Below, piece by piece: positions 39,236 to 52,900 of a DNA stretch of 64,000 bases (position 1 is its first letter; the number at the start of each line of letters is the position of its first letter). The notes beneath the pieces were generated by a model, which saw only the letters and a program-made list of their open reading frames with translations, did not search any database and was not told the origin of the DNA. The position numbers and the translations under genes are program-made. Source of the DNA: Phoebastria nigripes (Eukaryota; Chordata; Aves; Procellariiformes; Diomedeidae); the NCBI GenBank assembly GCA_035582835.1, contig JAYKAV010002453.1:964332-1028331 (forward strand), given 5' to 3'.

Positions 39236-42200
39236 TGACTCCTTCAGACTTATGAAAATTAGCGTTTCAGACCCAGCCCAAAAGCTGTCTTTGGAGCACA
39301 GGTCCTCTGCTCCAAGCAAGATATTTGCACACTCATGTCAGAGCTGAGCAGACAATGTCAAACAGGAGTCCCAGCTCCTGGACTGACAGGCCACAATTTC
39401 TCAAGTCTTTGAAGCCTGCTATAACTAAGTTTACAAGTTACTGTTACAAGCACTTAAAAAAAAACCAAAACCTTGGCACTTTCTTCCCCATAGTTAGAAT
39501 GAAATCCCAGTCTTTATATTAAGCTTACCTGAAAACAACCTGACTAGAGAACAGCTGCCTGCTGAGAGCTGCTGCCTTCAGAGAAGAGGAGCGACATGGC
39601 AAGCAGGCTTACTGGGAAGCATAGGTTGGCACTCAGCCATGCTGCTGCTGCTACAGGAAAGCAACTTAATTTGGGTGCATGTGAAGCATGTTGTGCTCTC
39701 TGCACAAAGCCACACTTTGATCAGCTGCCTTTAGAAACCTGGAGGAAGCCCCTTTTAAACACAGTATATGAACCTTTGCAATAGGAAGCTTTTTGCCTTT
39801 TTGCCTGAAAGTTTCCCAGTAGGATCAAAAAAGCCTGGGAAATCACAACTATATGTATCCTCAGAGGCCATATTTACTGGTTTTCAGCTTGTGAGCCCAT
39901 TCCCCATTAACATCAACAGGACATGAACATGGAAGCTGAAGACCTTAAGGGATGACTCCACTTCTGATCTCTTAACACTCGAACCCCTAATAAGAAGGGC
40001 ATCTAAATTAACTAGACACAGCTTTCAAATCCACTTTCAAAACTGACTTTGGCCCAGCTTCTCCCCTCTTCAAAGCCAAAAGTGGCTTCAGCTTGTGCAA
40101 GCAGAATCGGGCTGTTTGTCTATCCCCACAAAGACAGCAGAGGTGTCGCCTCTCCTGTAACGAAACATTTTAAAGGCGCTACCTTCTCCTTACAAGGACA
40201 TCATACAGTTGGATTTTGGCCTTGTCTCAGTTTCAAGTAAGAAGTCAGGTTTATTTTTCTATTTTCCTGTCGGGGATTAATCTTTCAGAGAGCATTTATT
40301 TTCAAAAAGCCAAACTTTTCTCCCTCCATCGTGGTGGCACTCCCTTGTCAATCTGCACCTCCGTATTGCTCCGATGCTTGAGGACCTCTTCATCCTATAG
40401 CACACCAGCATCAGCCCTAAGCATAAGCAGTCTGCTTCATATGTGGCACATGTGGGGCGATTCCCCGTGGTCACACTGTGCCTGGCTGCGTGACACACCA
40501 GCACGCTATTATTTGTTACGGCTTGTAGTTCTGAACACAGCTGAAATCACTCCCTAGGATATTCAGAGTGTTAATGGAAGGAAGGAGGAGGAAACCAGAA
40601 ACTTTTTTCTGCAAATCCCACAAAGTATTCCATAGCATTTTCATAAATGATAGAAATAGTCATTTGCAAACCTCAGCAACTGTTAAGGGATCACAACATG
40701 GAAACAACAAACTCTTCAGATTTCTTCATGGAAAATGGATGAGAACAGTCTTTTGAACAAAAGGATAATTATCTGGCCTCTGAACATAGAAATTTGGCAG
40801 ACTTGAGAGAAAACCCAAACAACTTACAAGATCCTGCTAAACTTCTGCTCCTCTGTCCAACCAAAGCTATCCAGCAAAGAGCCAATCTTGCATTACTAAA
40901 GGCAACTTGACTTCGTTGGATGATGGGCACTTGTAAGGAGACGCAAAAGGGAGAGTGACTAAGCAGAAAGAGAACAAAATTTACGTGAGTTTTATTCACA
41001 GATCTGCCAATCCCTGGACAATCATAGTGTGGGAAACCAAAATATGCACTGAGCTCTGAAGATGAAAACCATGTTGAAAGGACTAGATGTCACCATAAAA
41101 TTAAAAGATAAACAACATTCCCTTCGATGGCACCAGTACCATGTGACTCAATAAATTATGTGAAAACAGATTTACAGGCTCATGCCCTAAACTTATTCCT
41201 CCTTTGATAAGAAAACACGCAAACATAATGATCTGGAGAAGAAAATTAAATCCCCAGGACCGGATCATATTCAGAATAAAAACAAAGAGGTTCTTCAAAA
41301 GCCAATCTCTCAGAAGTCTCAGTACAACATGATACTCTCTCAAGGTGCAGATTTCTCTACCTTGCTGCTTAAGTATGCTTTACTATGCAGAGCGTAACAA
41401 TAAAGAGCATTTTTTAAAATTCAGTTAAAAGGTAACAAATTATCTTAAATGACAAAAGAGAAACAAGACCCTAGAGCATGAAATTAGAAGTGGTAGGAAT
41501 CAGATTCTCAGACAAATACAGAGATGTCACTCTGATTATTGGCTATTAGATATATTTATTTTATGAAAATCTAGCATAGTGTTTTCTTTATCAGATACTA
41601 TGTCAGGCATTTCTGAATAAACATATTCAGATATCCAAAGCAACCCCTCCAATGAAAGGAAGTGAACTTTATCATTACACTGACCTGTAAACAAAGCCAA
41701 CTGCCAAGGCTGTTTCAGGGAGCATCACCCTAATGAAACCGGAGCTGGCAGTCGCCTTCCTGCTGTTTTCTCAAAATCCAGAATAATATGAACTGTCCCC
41801 CAGGATTTACAGACCTTCCTACCCAAAGCCTCCCCACTTACACCTTTCCATTCTGTTTTCAGCTGGACAAACCATTTCTCCTCCCCATAAAATTTGCCTG
41901 CAGAAAGGACTGCTTAGTTTATATCACCACCATAAAATGGGAAACACACCCCATTGCAAGAGGCCACCTGTGGAATCTGAGATCTGGTCCAGTTAAAGTT
42001 GCCACCGTGGAAATACAGAAACTCTGGCTCCTGTGGATAAATGGCTATACAGGAACTCCAGTGGCAACAAACTCGCTGACTTGTGTTTAGCCAGATTGCG
42101 ACTTCATGGCTGGTAGTGAAGACAGATGTGGGAGAGCGCTGTAGATGTCGTATGTTCAAATAAACCAAAGGAGTTTCAAGTTCATATCCCTCTGTGGAGG

Positions 42201-43682
42201 GTTAACCTCCATGGCGCAGGGAGAGAGCATGAGAGTTACTATCGCACATGAAGAGGAGATCTCTAGGCATTACATGGTGACGACCTCACTCTCCGTGCGT
42301 TGTCAGAAATACAGACCCAACACTTTGGGGCAGCAAGGAACCCCCATTTCTTCTGTAACTTTGGTTTGTAATTTGCAGCTCCTGTATTGGCAGGGTCAAG
42401 GACAGAACCAAGAGCTCTGACTCCAAATCTCCAGCTCCACCAAGATGCCATTTCTTTCTCCTTTTATCTTCCTGAAAACAAATCTGAGAGAAAACAGCAC
42501 CACAACCACTGTTCCCTAANGACAACGAGGGAAAAGATGCAGCCCAGCATCTTTCAAATGCTCTCTTCCATGTGGTGTAACTTGACAAATGATGAAGACA
42601 GTAGGCAATCAGTCCCACCTTTGCATGGACCACAGTCAAGCCTTGCACCCTCGCGCTGACGGGAGCTTCTGCACACAGCTAGCATAAAAGCAGGGGAGCC
42701 AGTTTCCTCAAGCCAGAGCCTGGCACAGACCGTGGCAGAAGAGGATGCCACAGCAGTGAGGTGCGGACTCTTTCAACTGATAGCTCCTTCCCTGCTGTGG
42801 ATCCTACCCCTTCAAAATCCCTGCATAACCACAATGCTAGGCAACTCAAAGAGGAGGAAGGGGAGGACTAATGCATTGCATATTTACTATACCTTTTCTG
42901 TGATCTTTGGTGCTGCAATTTTGCCCACCCCTCTACCTTTTGCCTGTCAGCTATCATGTATCACAGTTAAGGACCAGTCCTACAAAGTGCTGAGATTATT
43001 AAGTGTCTTCCATCTTGGTTCTTCGGGCATTCATTGAGTAAAGGGGCTGTCCTGGAAGCCTCTTGATTCAAGATCTGCACATTAAACAAATGGTTTATTG
43101 CCTTTCCCACAGTGTTTCTTTCAATCATCCAACATTATCTCCAAAAGGCCACAACAGGAGCTTTAAAAAAACAAAAAGATTAAATACCTGGTTCCCAGAC
43201 TAGCTTCTTCCTACAAACTTCTCTGCGGAGCAATCCCAATTTCTGAATCAGTGAGGAAGACTTACGTAGGCATATCTTGCATTCTAGAGGCGTCAGGTCA
43301 AGCACATGATTGATCTTACTCCAGCCAGTCACTTTAGGCCAGTTACAAAAGTGCAAACAAAATTTACTTCAGCAAGTGAGAAATTATGGTGTTTATAGAT
43401 TAGAAACATACATCTTTAACACACTCACATATTCTTCCATTGGACCCATGGAAAACTTAAGGATATGTAAAATACCTGCAGGCTGACATCCCAATAGCCC
43501 ACACAGTTTCTGTTTTTTCCACATATAGATTGTTCTTCAGGAGGTAGCCACTAAATGTTGAGTGTTCATAGTACTAAAAACTGGGCAATTGGGTGAATGC
43601 GTGAATCTAGAAATTGCTAAATTCTTTATTGTGTTCTGTTATTTATATATGTATGGGGCTACAAGGAGGAAACTTAGAGGTT

Positions 43683-43707
43683 GTTTTGTTTTGTTTTGTT
43701 TTGTTTT
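43683..43707 (+). repeat. (GTTTT)5 microsatellite
   Basis: Five perfect GTTTT units in tandem. Confidence 0.95.
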
Positions 43708-45185
43708 AATGAAAGATCATTCTCTCACATCAAGTCTCTTATATGTACATGTACCAAAAACTTCTTTCCTGGGACATATTGATGACTGCTCTTCAACTCA
43801 CCTTCAGAAGTTAAATAAGAAAATGTCAAAAAACAGTTTTAACTAGTACATTTATTGGTAATAATCCCACATTGTTCTAAGGAATTTCTCAAATATTCAA
43901 ACATGACTGAAAAAAAGACTAATATTGCTTTTATTGTTTCAAAAATAAAAGTGCATACACATGATGCAAACAATATATTAAGTAATCCAGTGTAATCTGG
44001 ATAATTATTTTAAATGTGTACTCTGAAACCCTGAATGTGTCAGCCTACAAGTCCACTTCCTATGTTTTTCTATCTGCAAGATCTGCAAGTAATTTAGTCT
44101 TGTTTTCACAGAGCGCAAAGACATTCCATTTGTTTACACTAGAGACAAATTTTACTCAATTGACGCAATTCCATTGATTAAATAATGGCTTTCTTCCTCA
44201 TTTTAGGNAATTTCGGCCTTATATCATGACATAAAAGAGCTAAGTGATTGTCACCTGTGTTCATATTATGTGACGGGCAGATTATCAGGTATGAGCCTTA
44301 CTGCTTAATGACAGGACCTTTTCAAGGACTGATTTAAGTCTGAATGCTCGTAACCTGTTCTGAAAACCAGGCAGATGATTAAATAAGTCAACAAAGGGTC
44401 AACTGTAGGCCAACTACAGGTGATTTAACTGGAGGGACCTCTAGTAGGTCAAGTGAAATAAAGCAGATATAATTTGTCCAACTTATGCATTAAAAACACT
44501 GGTGAAGACCAGTGCTTCTGTTTATCTGCCATTTTTGTGATAATCCTTCTTTAACAAGATTATTGGACACTCAGGTCCTCTTTACAGTTTTTTTTCAAAA
44601 GGGAAAAAGCATACAAAAGTCTGCATATTCCTTATCAGCATGGAGTTTTGTCTTAGAATAAAATGCAGAATTAGCTGTTGCATTTGGAAGAAAAGAAAAT
44701 AAAATCCTTAGCAATCCTAGTAAATAGAGCACCACTGAAATACTTTCACAAGGAGAGGCATTTGCCCTCATGTGCTTGCACAGTGCTAATCCCAAAAGCA
44801 TTACTGTACCCATCCACAGGCTCGTCAAAACCTTAACATATAACATAATCTCATTTTCCGGCCTTAAACTTGTGCGAGGTATTTGCCACCACACACAAGC
44901 CCAGGGAGGGCTCCGTTCCTCAGGTCAACATGGGATGTCCGTGGAGAGGCAGCACAAGCCTTAGCACAGGAGCGGCGCTGAGAGGGGTGCAAGCACAGTG
45001 ATGATGCCCACCTGCACGTCATCTCTTTAACAACCTACCAGAAAAGGCTTTTTAAATCTCATTTCAGTGAAGTACCAGTGACATCTAGTGGACAGCTCTT
45101 CTACGGTAACGTATCTAATGGGGCAAACCCGGGTAACTTTCCAATTTCTTTGAGGGAGGCTACAGAGCAAGGCTCAGACAGAGAA

Positions 45186-45470
45186 TGGTAGATTTAAAAG
45201 GAAACTTTACAGGTTTTCTAGTCCATCTCCCTGCTCTAATGCAGAACCAACTATACCTGCGTCGTTCCTAACAAACACTGACACAAACAGATCTTTAAAA
45301 CCTTCTGTGATGGAGCCACAGCCGCACCAGCCACGCTTCCTCCTGAGCACTCCAGCAACAAGTTCGGCAGAGAATTAATTGCTGCACTATAACACCCTTC
45401 CTTTCCCCCTCTTGTCCTACTCACAACAGGCATGGAGAACAGTGAGTGCTTATAACTTAACTCGTTACCT
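45186..45470 (-). mobile_element. Old CR1 3'-end fragment
   Basis: The plus strand shows the same order of landmarks as the low-coordinate end of the CR1 at 3521. A gaatggtagattt..ggttttctagtccatctccctg segment is followed by an acagatctttaaaaccttctgtgatggag block (the counterpart of the young copy's gatggggcatccaccacc region). Then comes cccccTcttgtccta near 45408. The element therefore lies on the minus strand, with its 3' end near 45190. It is much more diverged than the 3521-5000 copy, and no reading frame is kept. The right boundary is uncertain. Confidence 0.6.
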
Positions 45471-47134
45471 GGATGAGCAATTGTAGCATGATATATAAAT
45501 GGTCCGGACAGGTTAGTTACCTGCCTAGCAAGTCACTCGGCAACACATGCAACCTCAGCTTCTCACAGATGCATGGTTTGTCCAAAACTGGGTGAAGTTT
45601 CACAGATGCAGCAAAAAAGCACATCCCTGGCAACACGACAATGCCCCAGCCAAATTGCAATACCTTATTCCAAAGGGAAAGGCACAAACGCCCATTTCTC
45701 AATCTCATTTTCAGCAACAGTTTCAAAACCAGCCTACTGAAAGCGCTCTGCACACACTGAAGCTTTTTGGTCCAAATGCTAAGGTTTAGCAGATGTGTGC
45801 AACAGTAGCAGAGATTTTATAAGGCACAATGCTAAGCAGTTGTAGCTCTAAGTATGACTTACCTGCATTTGCCTGTATATAATGTATCAGCGGCTAATCC
45901 TTTCCTAAATAACAACTGCTCAAATGATACTTTATTTCTTAAACCATAGTACGGACTTGCTAGGTTTCAGCAGTAATTCCAAACACTAAAACCATCTAAA
46001 AGCTATAAAAACAGTAATTTATTTTCTGAATAAGATTCTACATAAGCACTTTATAGACACTCCTGAAACTTGCTTGAATAACACACAGATTTTTTTTTTC
46101 TAAGCCAGTATCCAGACCTCGGCAGTTCAGGCTGCTGTGTGTGCTTCACACCACACAGCAACATCTGCTAGCAGTTAATTTGGAAAATGGGAGACTGTCA
46201 CCACAAAATGTAGACCTTTTAAAATAAACACAAGAAAAATATTACCAAGCAAAAATAAAACTGCATAATAAATATAAGTGGGTGGTAGCTACACACTGGT
46301 ATAGAGGATTTTATAATAGATCAAACAAATCACCATACTGAAACTGCCCACCACAGTGCCGCTTTCAAGAGACTGCTGTTGTCAGGCTGAGATCTGGACC
46401 TCTCTCTCATCCCCCCTTGCCATTTCTTTCCCCGTAAAAAAAAGTCCTAATTATCGATTCACTTTCATGGGATGGTAATATTAAAAATATAAACCTCAAA
46501 ACCTAAATTTCCAAAGTACTCTGTCAGCAAGAAAAGCTCAGTCTTTCTTCTTTATGAGCTCTAGCTATAAAGGAGCAGAGAAGTATGCTCCCTCCCAACA
46601 TTAGACGAAATATGGCTTAAAAGCAAAGTCAGAACTCAGTTACTGGGCCTCCATGGAAGTGTTGTTCTCTGATGGACAAAACTGTTTGCATTAAATAATG
46701 GAGTCTGGAGGAAAAGCAAAGTTTTTCCTTATGTCTTTATATTCCTCAGTATGAACAAAAAAAGAAGAATTCTACAATTTTCAAAAAGAAAAAAAAAACA
46801 CCATATAGTGAATAGATAATTTTAAAATGTAGGGCAAAAATTCCAGTGGTCCAGGTGATATCAACTGGCAGAGGTTATTTTGCGAGCCTTGCCAAATGGG
46901 GCTTAGTAGATATTATTGTCAGGATCATATTGAAAGAAATATCCCACTCTCGTATGCCATTAAACCTCAGTCAGGAATCAAAAGCCCTCCTCTGTCTGCA
47001 TTTAACTGGGAAGCCCATTGGCAAATGAACTTTTCAGCTACCACTATCATCGCAAGAATGGGATCTCCTGTACTGATTTTTCTCACAATTTGATGCTTTT
47101 AGGGCGTATCTCCCAAGTTTTCAGAAAGACTGTG
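45471..47134. other. Unique non-coding DNA
   Basis: No gene or clear repeat. A pair of 78-80 codon open frames overlap on opposite strands at about 45517-45789, with no domain recognised. A-rich runs occur near 46780-46800. Confidence 0.6.
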
Positions 47135-47240
47135 GCATCTTTAGTCTGAGGGCATCTTTAGTCTGAGGGCATCTTTAGTCTGAGGGCATCTTTAGTCTGA
47201 GGGCATCTTTAGTCTGAGGGCATCTTTAGTCTGAGGGCAT
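47135..47240 (+). repeat. 17-bp minisatellite, six perfect units
   Basis: The unit gcatctttagtctgagg is repeated at 47135, 47152, 47169, 47186, 47203 and 47220. A four-base partial unit (gcat) ends the array at 47240. All six units are identical, which points to recent expansion or ongoing homogenisation. The flanks show no extension of the pattern. The 17-bp period is not a multiple of three, so a coding repeat is excluded. Confidence 0.98.
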
Positions 47241-49179
47241 AATGCCTCACATGAGTCAAGCTTGTGCTTGACTCTAACAGTTCAGACCTGTTGACTGATC
47301 GCATGGGAGTCTATATCATGAATGTTTAGGGAGAAGGGTTTTGTGCAAAGCTCCCCAGGAATCACACTAAAAAGAGTATACATTAAAAAAAAAGTCAGAG
47401 CATTAAAACTCTCAACTTGAGCACTGAGAGTGTTTTGATGCACAAGATGACCTGGATTTGGCCAGTAGGTTTGATAAACCTCCAGCTGAAGCAAGAAAAA
47501 CCCCTTGTATTATCATCAGTGGGGCAGACTAAAATCCCCGTTGAACATTGACACTGCTGGGGGAAATTTTCAAAAAATCCAGAGAGATGAACTGCCTATT
47601 CACCATTCATGGGTTTTTACATGTCTATTGCTTTCTTCCTCATTGTGCCTTTTTGCTGGGAAGACTAGAAGGTGCAAAGTNAATGCAGGGACAGCCATTT
47701 TCATGGCTCCAGCACATGAATGTTGCTCTCAGCAATTCAAGTTTACTCTTGCTGATGGGCAATGCTTTCAGGTGGCTCTNGGCAGCTCGGGTACTCCCAG
47801 TTCCCCACAGATGGTCACCAGTTCTGGGAGTCTCACCTTGGGGTGAGAGTCTGAACTAGATTTGTCTAGAGTGCTAATCTCTCACAAAACCAGCTGAAAT
47901 TATCGGAGACTCTCAACACCCCTCTTGCAGTCTTAATCCCCTCTACCACTGGTTTGGGCCATTTCCTCACCTTACAGGGGCAGAGTAAAAATGAATGCAT
48001 TGATATGAAAGTCTCAGATAACTTCATGATCAGCACCATAGAAAAGTCCACAAAAAGAGAGAGCTTTATATATAAAGGATACTTTGGAAACATATATGAC
48101 CCAGAAGAGCTAGCAAAAACCATGGAATAATAAAGTGAGACACTGAATAACTGTTCATTCATCAGTGAGTGCTATCCATCCTGTCCCCTGTGCAAGGCTG
48201 AGCTGCCCTCAAGGGTGCAAGCTACATATGAGCAAAGAGGGCCTCTTCTACAGTGGAAATGGGCATTTCAGACAGTCTTGAGGGGAGAGCCCTGCCCTCT
48301 GGCCCCTTGGGTCTGCCAGGAGCTACAGGAAATGGTATTCCCTACAGCAAAAAGCTGGCTTTTGTAGGCAATTGAATGTACTGCAACTNATAGTACTCAG
48401 GTCAGATGTCAAAGGAGGACTGGTGCCAGAAAGGTGATATATGGCTGGCATGAAACGGCTTGGGGCGTCACCATCACCTTCCATCTGAAGATATCAAAGA
48501 CACAGTCGGACATGAACAGATAACAGCCACTCACACTTGGAGAAACAGGAATTCCAGTGCTTCCAAATATTTCTATCCCCAAGGTAGTCCCAATGAATTA
48601 ACCCCTGTAGAACTTGTAAGTATGCAAGTATATTTGGTTATCAGGTTAGAAACAGGAAAACAGAAAAATAAGATTCTGACAAGCATTTTCAGGTGTGCTA
48701 AGTGACCAAATTTGCTGTTTGATCTGATGAGGTATACTAGCCTAAGGTTCCTCTTCCTTCAGTATGGGTAGATCTAGCAGACACAGCTCCCTTTGCTGTA
48801 GGGAGTGAAAGCTGCTACTGCCACCCTCCCTGCCTCAAGGCTGTCTCTCTATACCCCAGACGGCTCTTGATTAACCAAGTCTGGGTTAACCATGTTAGAC
48901 CTACGCTGTTTCTGTTCCCGCTCTTCTGTTGACATGAACGTAGTTACTTGTCCATCTTCATCCTTTTGCTCTCAGGTGAGGTGAGGTCAGAGCACAACGT
49001 CCCCTCAGGCCCTGCAGCACTGGAAATGTTTACATGCAGGAATCACACTCTGCTGTCAAACCAAACTGGACTAGACCTCACTTGCCTGAGGCTCTTGTGT
49101 TTATTTCATAGTGGTGATTTTGAAACCAGATCTGTTCACATGGGAACTGTGCTGTGTGTTGGCTGCAACTGTGCCCGTA

Positions 49180-49240
49180 ATCCATAGGAATCACAGGTTG
49201 GAAATAGCACATCATCTGACTCTTTTTACTGGAGGTTCTC
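49180..49240 (-). mobile_element. Possible CR1 3'-terminal scrap
   Basis: ataggaatcacaggttggaa then agcacatcatctgac resembles the plus-strand appearance of a CR1 3' end (tagaatcacag..ttggaa..ggtcatct). It is only about 60 bp and diverged. Confidence 0.35.
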
Positions 49241-49858
49241 ACTACCCTTTTATTATTACAATATGAAGATAATGATACAGACAGGCATTTAACTTTAACG
49301 ACCTAATTGTAATTGTCTAAGGGGCTCAGCTCTTTCTGATTGGGGGTAGACATCTCACATTCGTACTGAGGACTAGGAGTCTTCTCACGATGGTAAAAGT
49401 GAATCCCTGGTGGTTTATCTGACTTACAGGCTTTTACAGCTCAGATCTCCATATTCCTACGTTGCATTGTTTCTCCAGAAACCGCACGATTATACTTTTC
49501 ATAGTTGTAAGTTATCTTTCACATTTCTCTTCAACTATTCAAAGCAGCCAATTCTCCCAAGAAGCATTTAAAGTGCTATACTTACACAGCTTGTTTTGAA
49601 ACTGGCAGGCGACGATGGAGGCACACACAAGTCAGCGTAGCTTTTGCTCACATGCTTGATTTGCTGTTCAGATTCCAGAGCTGGTTTTTACGTCTGTTGC
49701 AGGGTGTCTGTCATCACTTCTCTTCAGAAGCCCAGCAGGGTATCCCAAACAATACCAGCCTTGCAATGGGGAGGAAGGTTCCTTTCTTCCCAAGGTTTTA
49801 GTGGCAAAATCTCAAACAACAGAGTGAAACATTGTGTGTCAGAAATAAAACTGGAGAA

Positions 49859-49860
<2 letters not shown>

Positions 49861-49902
<42 letters not shown>
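49861..49902 (+). repeat. A42 homopolymer preceded by AATAAA
   Basis: Forty-two A residues follow aataaaactggagaaat. A polyadenylation hexamer lies at 49844-49849, about 12 bases before the tract, and a second overlaps its start. This is how the end of a retroposed mRNA looks, but I recognise no coding sequence upstream and found no flanking duplication. Simple A-tract growth explains it equally well. Confidence 0.85.
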
Positions 49903-49903
<1 letters not shown>

Positions 49904-52900
49904 AACAAACAAAAACCAGCTTTTCCACCCACCCATCTTCACAGTGAGCCCAAACTCTTCCTGACTTATGGCAAGCACCCTGGAAAATATAAGATTTTTC
50001 CAAATCAAAAGACCATATGTCCCGACCACAGTTCCTTTCCAGAGAAAATCATAGAAAGTCCTCCTGCATTCATAGTCTACTCCAGCGGGAACAAGAAATT
50101 CTTGTTCTTACCCTTTCTCCTAGGATTCTATGGGAAGAACGAACAGGAATGGTTTCAAGGAGGAGTACGTGGTACTAAGCCCCAGATGTCACCACCACCA
50201 CTAATTTATAAGCGGATACCTTGGGATCAGTCACATTCTGCTGGTACCTGTCTTTTGTCTGCAAAGAGAAAACAAAAAACAAGTTTTTCTTGGTTTCAGA
50301 CACCCTCCTCTCAGCTCAGGGCATGCACCACCGCAATTTTGGTGGCCTGCCCATCTGACTGCTGTTGTCCCAGCTGCTGGCCCCTCTGTTAGAGTCATCC
50401 CAGGATCCCAAGAACCAGAGGGCCGCAGGCACCCATCTCCTCCACACACAGCTGTGGGCATGGGACCAGCTGAACATCAGCTGAGCCTTTGCATCAACCA
50501 CTTCCCTCATTCCCTTTTGTCAGCTCCTGCTGATGGTACCTGTCCCACACAAAAAGAAAAAAACACTGCAGTCATGAAGAGGCTTCCGCTACAGAGCTGA
50601 CACCACACAGGCCAGAGGACACAGGAGCCACTAGCAGGTGGCTCATCAGGCCAGGGTGCAAGCGCTCCAGCTGAGGACCACTGCACAGCTGTGATCCTTT
50701 CTCAGAGAGCCACCTCACACCTTCACCACCTTTGCTGCAGCTATGGGAGGAAGATAAAGGTAGCTTCAAAAAGCTGCTCTCCTTTTCCCAGAAACCTAGC
50801 CCAGATGCATGTCCCTTCCAGAAGATTTTTCAATCAGCTGCCCATGCAGGGTCCATTTAAAGTCCCCTTGCACAATTTCTTAATCATACCCAGTATCTGC
50901 TACATTGTGTCTGCGAATTGATAAAACAGACCCCAGGTTCCTGACTTATAATTATTTCTTTGCAGTGATTTGAGGCTGTCTCAGCAAAGTTTTTTTTTTT
51001 TTTCCGGGATACTGAGGATCACCATATTCATCTGTGGGTTCCTAACCCCTTCAGACTAAAGGCTACTTTCAAGAGTTTTTTCAAATTACTTTCAACTTCT
51101 TTGGTTAGATATTGCAGGAAAGAATCCACAGAAGATCTTATCTGAACCCTGGCATGCAATGACCCTGTTGCTCCATTTCATCACTAGTTCTTGGGTCACA
51201 TTATTAGGGATAATACTGGGAATTACAGGATTATCTTAGGCTTCTGGATACATTTTACATTGACTAATTTATTCCGTCTTCCCTTTCATCAATGCCTGAT
51301 GTAGTGTATGAGACAGAGGGTTTATAAGACTCTACAGGTATTAAGTTTTCACCTGATCACTATTGTTTGAGGTCTTATGGAAACTCAGGCTGATCGGCAG
51401 CTGGGTATTACTAATATCTGACCCCAGACATGCGATGGTAAATTAAAAGTGCTAGTAAAGTATCTGGTTAGCAGATTCATGAAGGGAAAGTTAATGAACT
51501 AGTACTATATGTACGCCGCTGTGCGTGTAAGTTATATCTGGCTGCCATGTGTGCCCAGAAGCAGTTCTTTCTCAGAGTATGCTGAAAAGCTCTGTCACCA
51601 TAAGTCAGGCGCACCCTTGATACTTTTCATAAGGCTCCAGAGGAAATTAATGTTGGTTCTTCCAGGTTATAGCTTTTATATGATAAAAACCCCTACACCA
51701 GCTGTATCATATGGAAAACAGAAACAGATCAGAACAGAGACAGGTAACATAATCCACGTGCAACTGATAATTCAAATACAGGTCCGATGTTCAGCATTTG
51801 ACAGAATGATAGATGAGGCCAGGGTTTACCTCTTTAAAACATCCAATATCAGTGGGAGAAATGAAAGCAACACAAAAATGTGCAGCCTGATCGTGACTGA
51901 AGGTGAGCTGTAAAAAAGGAATAATTGTTGTTGAAGGTGACCTTTCAGTCTGCAGTAAAGTCCCTAGTTATTTCAGTATACTTTATGCCAGGACATATGC
52001 GACCAATCTGCAGGTATCAAGAGACCTTCTGTATACCACCAAGCTCTGAATGATTTGGTCCTGAAGATGTAGTGGATATACAATAGCAACGCACGCTCTC
52101 CCTTGTCAGAGTTGCCAGTCTTATGCACAGGACTGAAAGGCACTCAGTTAATGACTGGATGCTTAATAAATGCCTCGATGAGACACAGAGATAAAAAGCT
52201 TGGAGGTCACTCCCATGGTGTCACATCAATATAAAACTGGAATAATGCAGCAGTGAGTCAAAACAAGGACATACCAATTGACTAACATGAGGGCTCGTTT
52301 CTTGACACGCTGCACATGAGACTAGTGAGAGCATCAAAGTGAACCCTGCAGACAGCATTTTGGGTGAATCATCCCTTCTACCTTTTAGTTACTCGTTTGC
52401 AGACCCTTTTTGTGGAATAAGGCAAGACGGACTATACATACAGAGACGGGCTGTGTTTTAGGGGAACAGAGGTGGTGTGCTTATAGAGAAATCCATCTTG
52501 TGCCCAAAATTCAGTGCCAGATTTTTCAGTAATTATCTGTACCAGTAGCTTGTAAATGCATCCCTTAGATCGTAACTCAAATGTTAAAAATATTCGAGTA
52601 TAGCTGTACAGAATTTGTCATTGTCCACAAAAAAATTCCTCTTCAGGATCCATCATTTCCCCTGTATCCTAGTTTGCTATTTTCACTATCTCTGGGTTTG
52701 TCTCATCAGAAGAATTCTTCTTTTAACCTGGTTTCATATCAAAGCAAGTTCTATCTTCATTAACACACAATTTATCACAGAGAGAATGAAGACTTACGAC
52801 ATGTCATCTGCCCGAAACAGGAAATATTCTACCAACACAGCTCAGTGTGTCTGCAACTGCAGTCACTGAAGCTCATTGTCCCATGACATGAAAAAGTTCT

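Larger units (their letters stand above)
32846..45185. other. Long unique non-coding stretch
   Basis: No gene is recognised. The stretch holds a purine-rich run near 34520-34570, a possible MITE arm at 35179-35245, an A45 tract at 36874-36918, a hairpin at 39208-39235 and a (GTTTT)5 microsatellite at 43683-43707. Open frames of about 100-120 codons near 37138, 38148, 40216, 41788 and 42286 overlap others on the opposite strand or contain no motif I recognise. N characters lie at 34410, 35339, 36162, 42520 and 44208. Confidence 0.6.

Noticed and set aside
45517..45789. Opposite-strand open frames of 78 and 80 codons
   Set aside because: They cover the same bases on opposite strands without domains; typical chance pair.
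47135..47240. Tandem array considered as a CRISPR-like repeat
   Set aside because: Units are contiguous with no unique spacers, the unit is 17 bp, and the genome is eukaryotic. It is a minisatellite.
49832..50392. Plus-strand open frame of 186 codons with a poly-lysine run
   Set aside because: The lysine run is simply translation of the A42 tract, which contains no stop. The rest shows no domain, and part of it is open on the opposite strand too.
51509..51913. Plus-strand open frame of 134 codons
   Set aside because: No motif, signal peptide or splice context recognised; length is compatible with chance.
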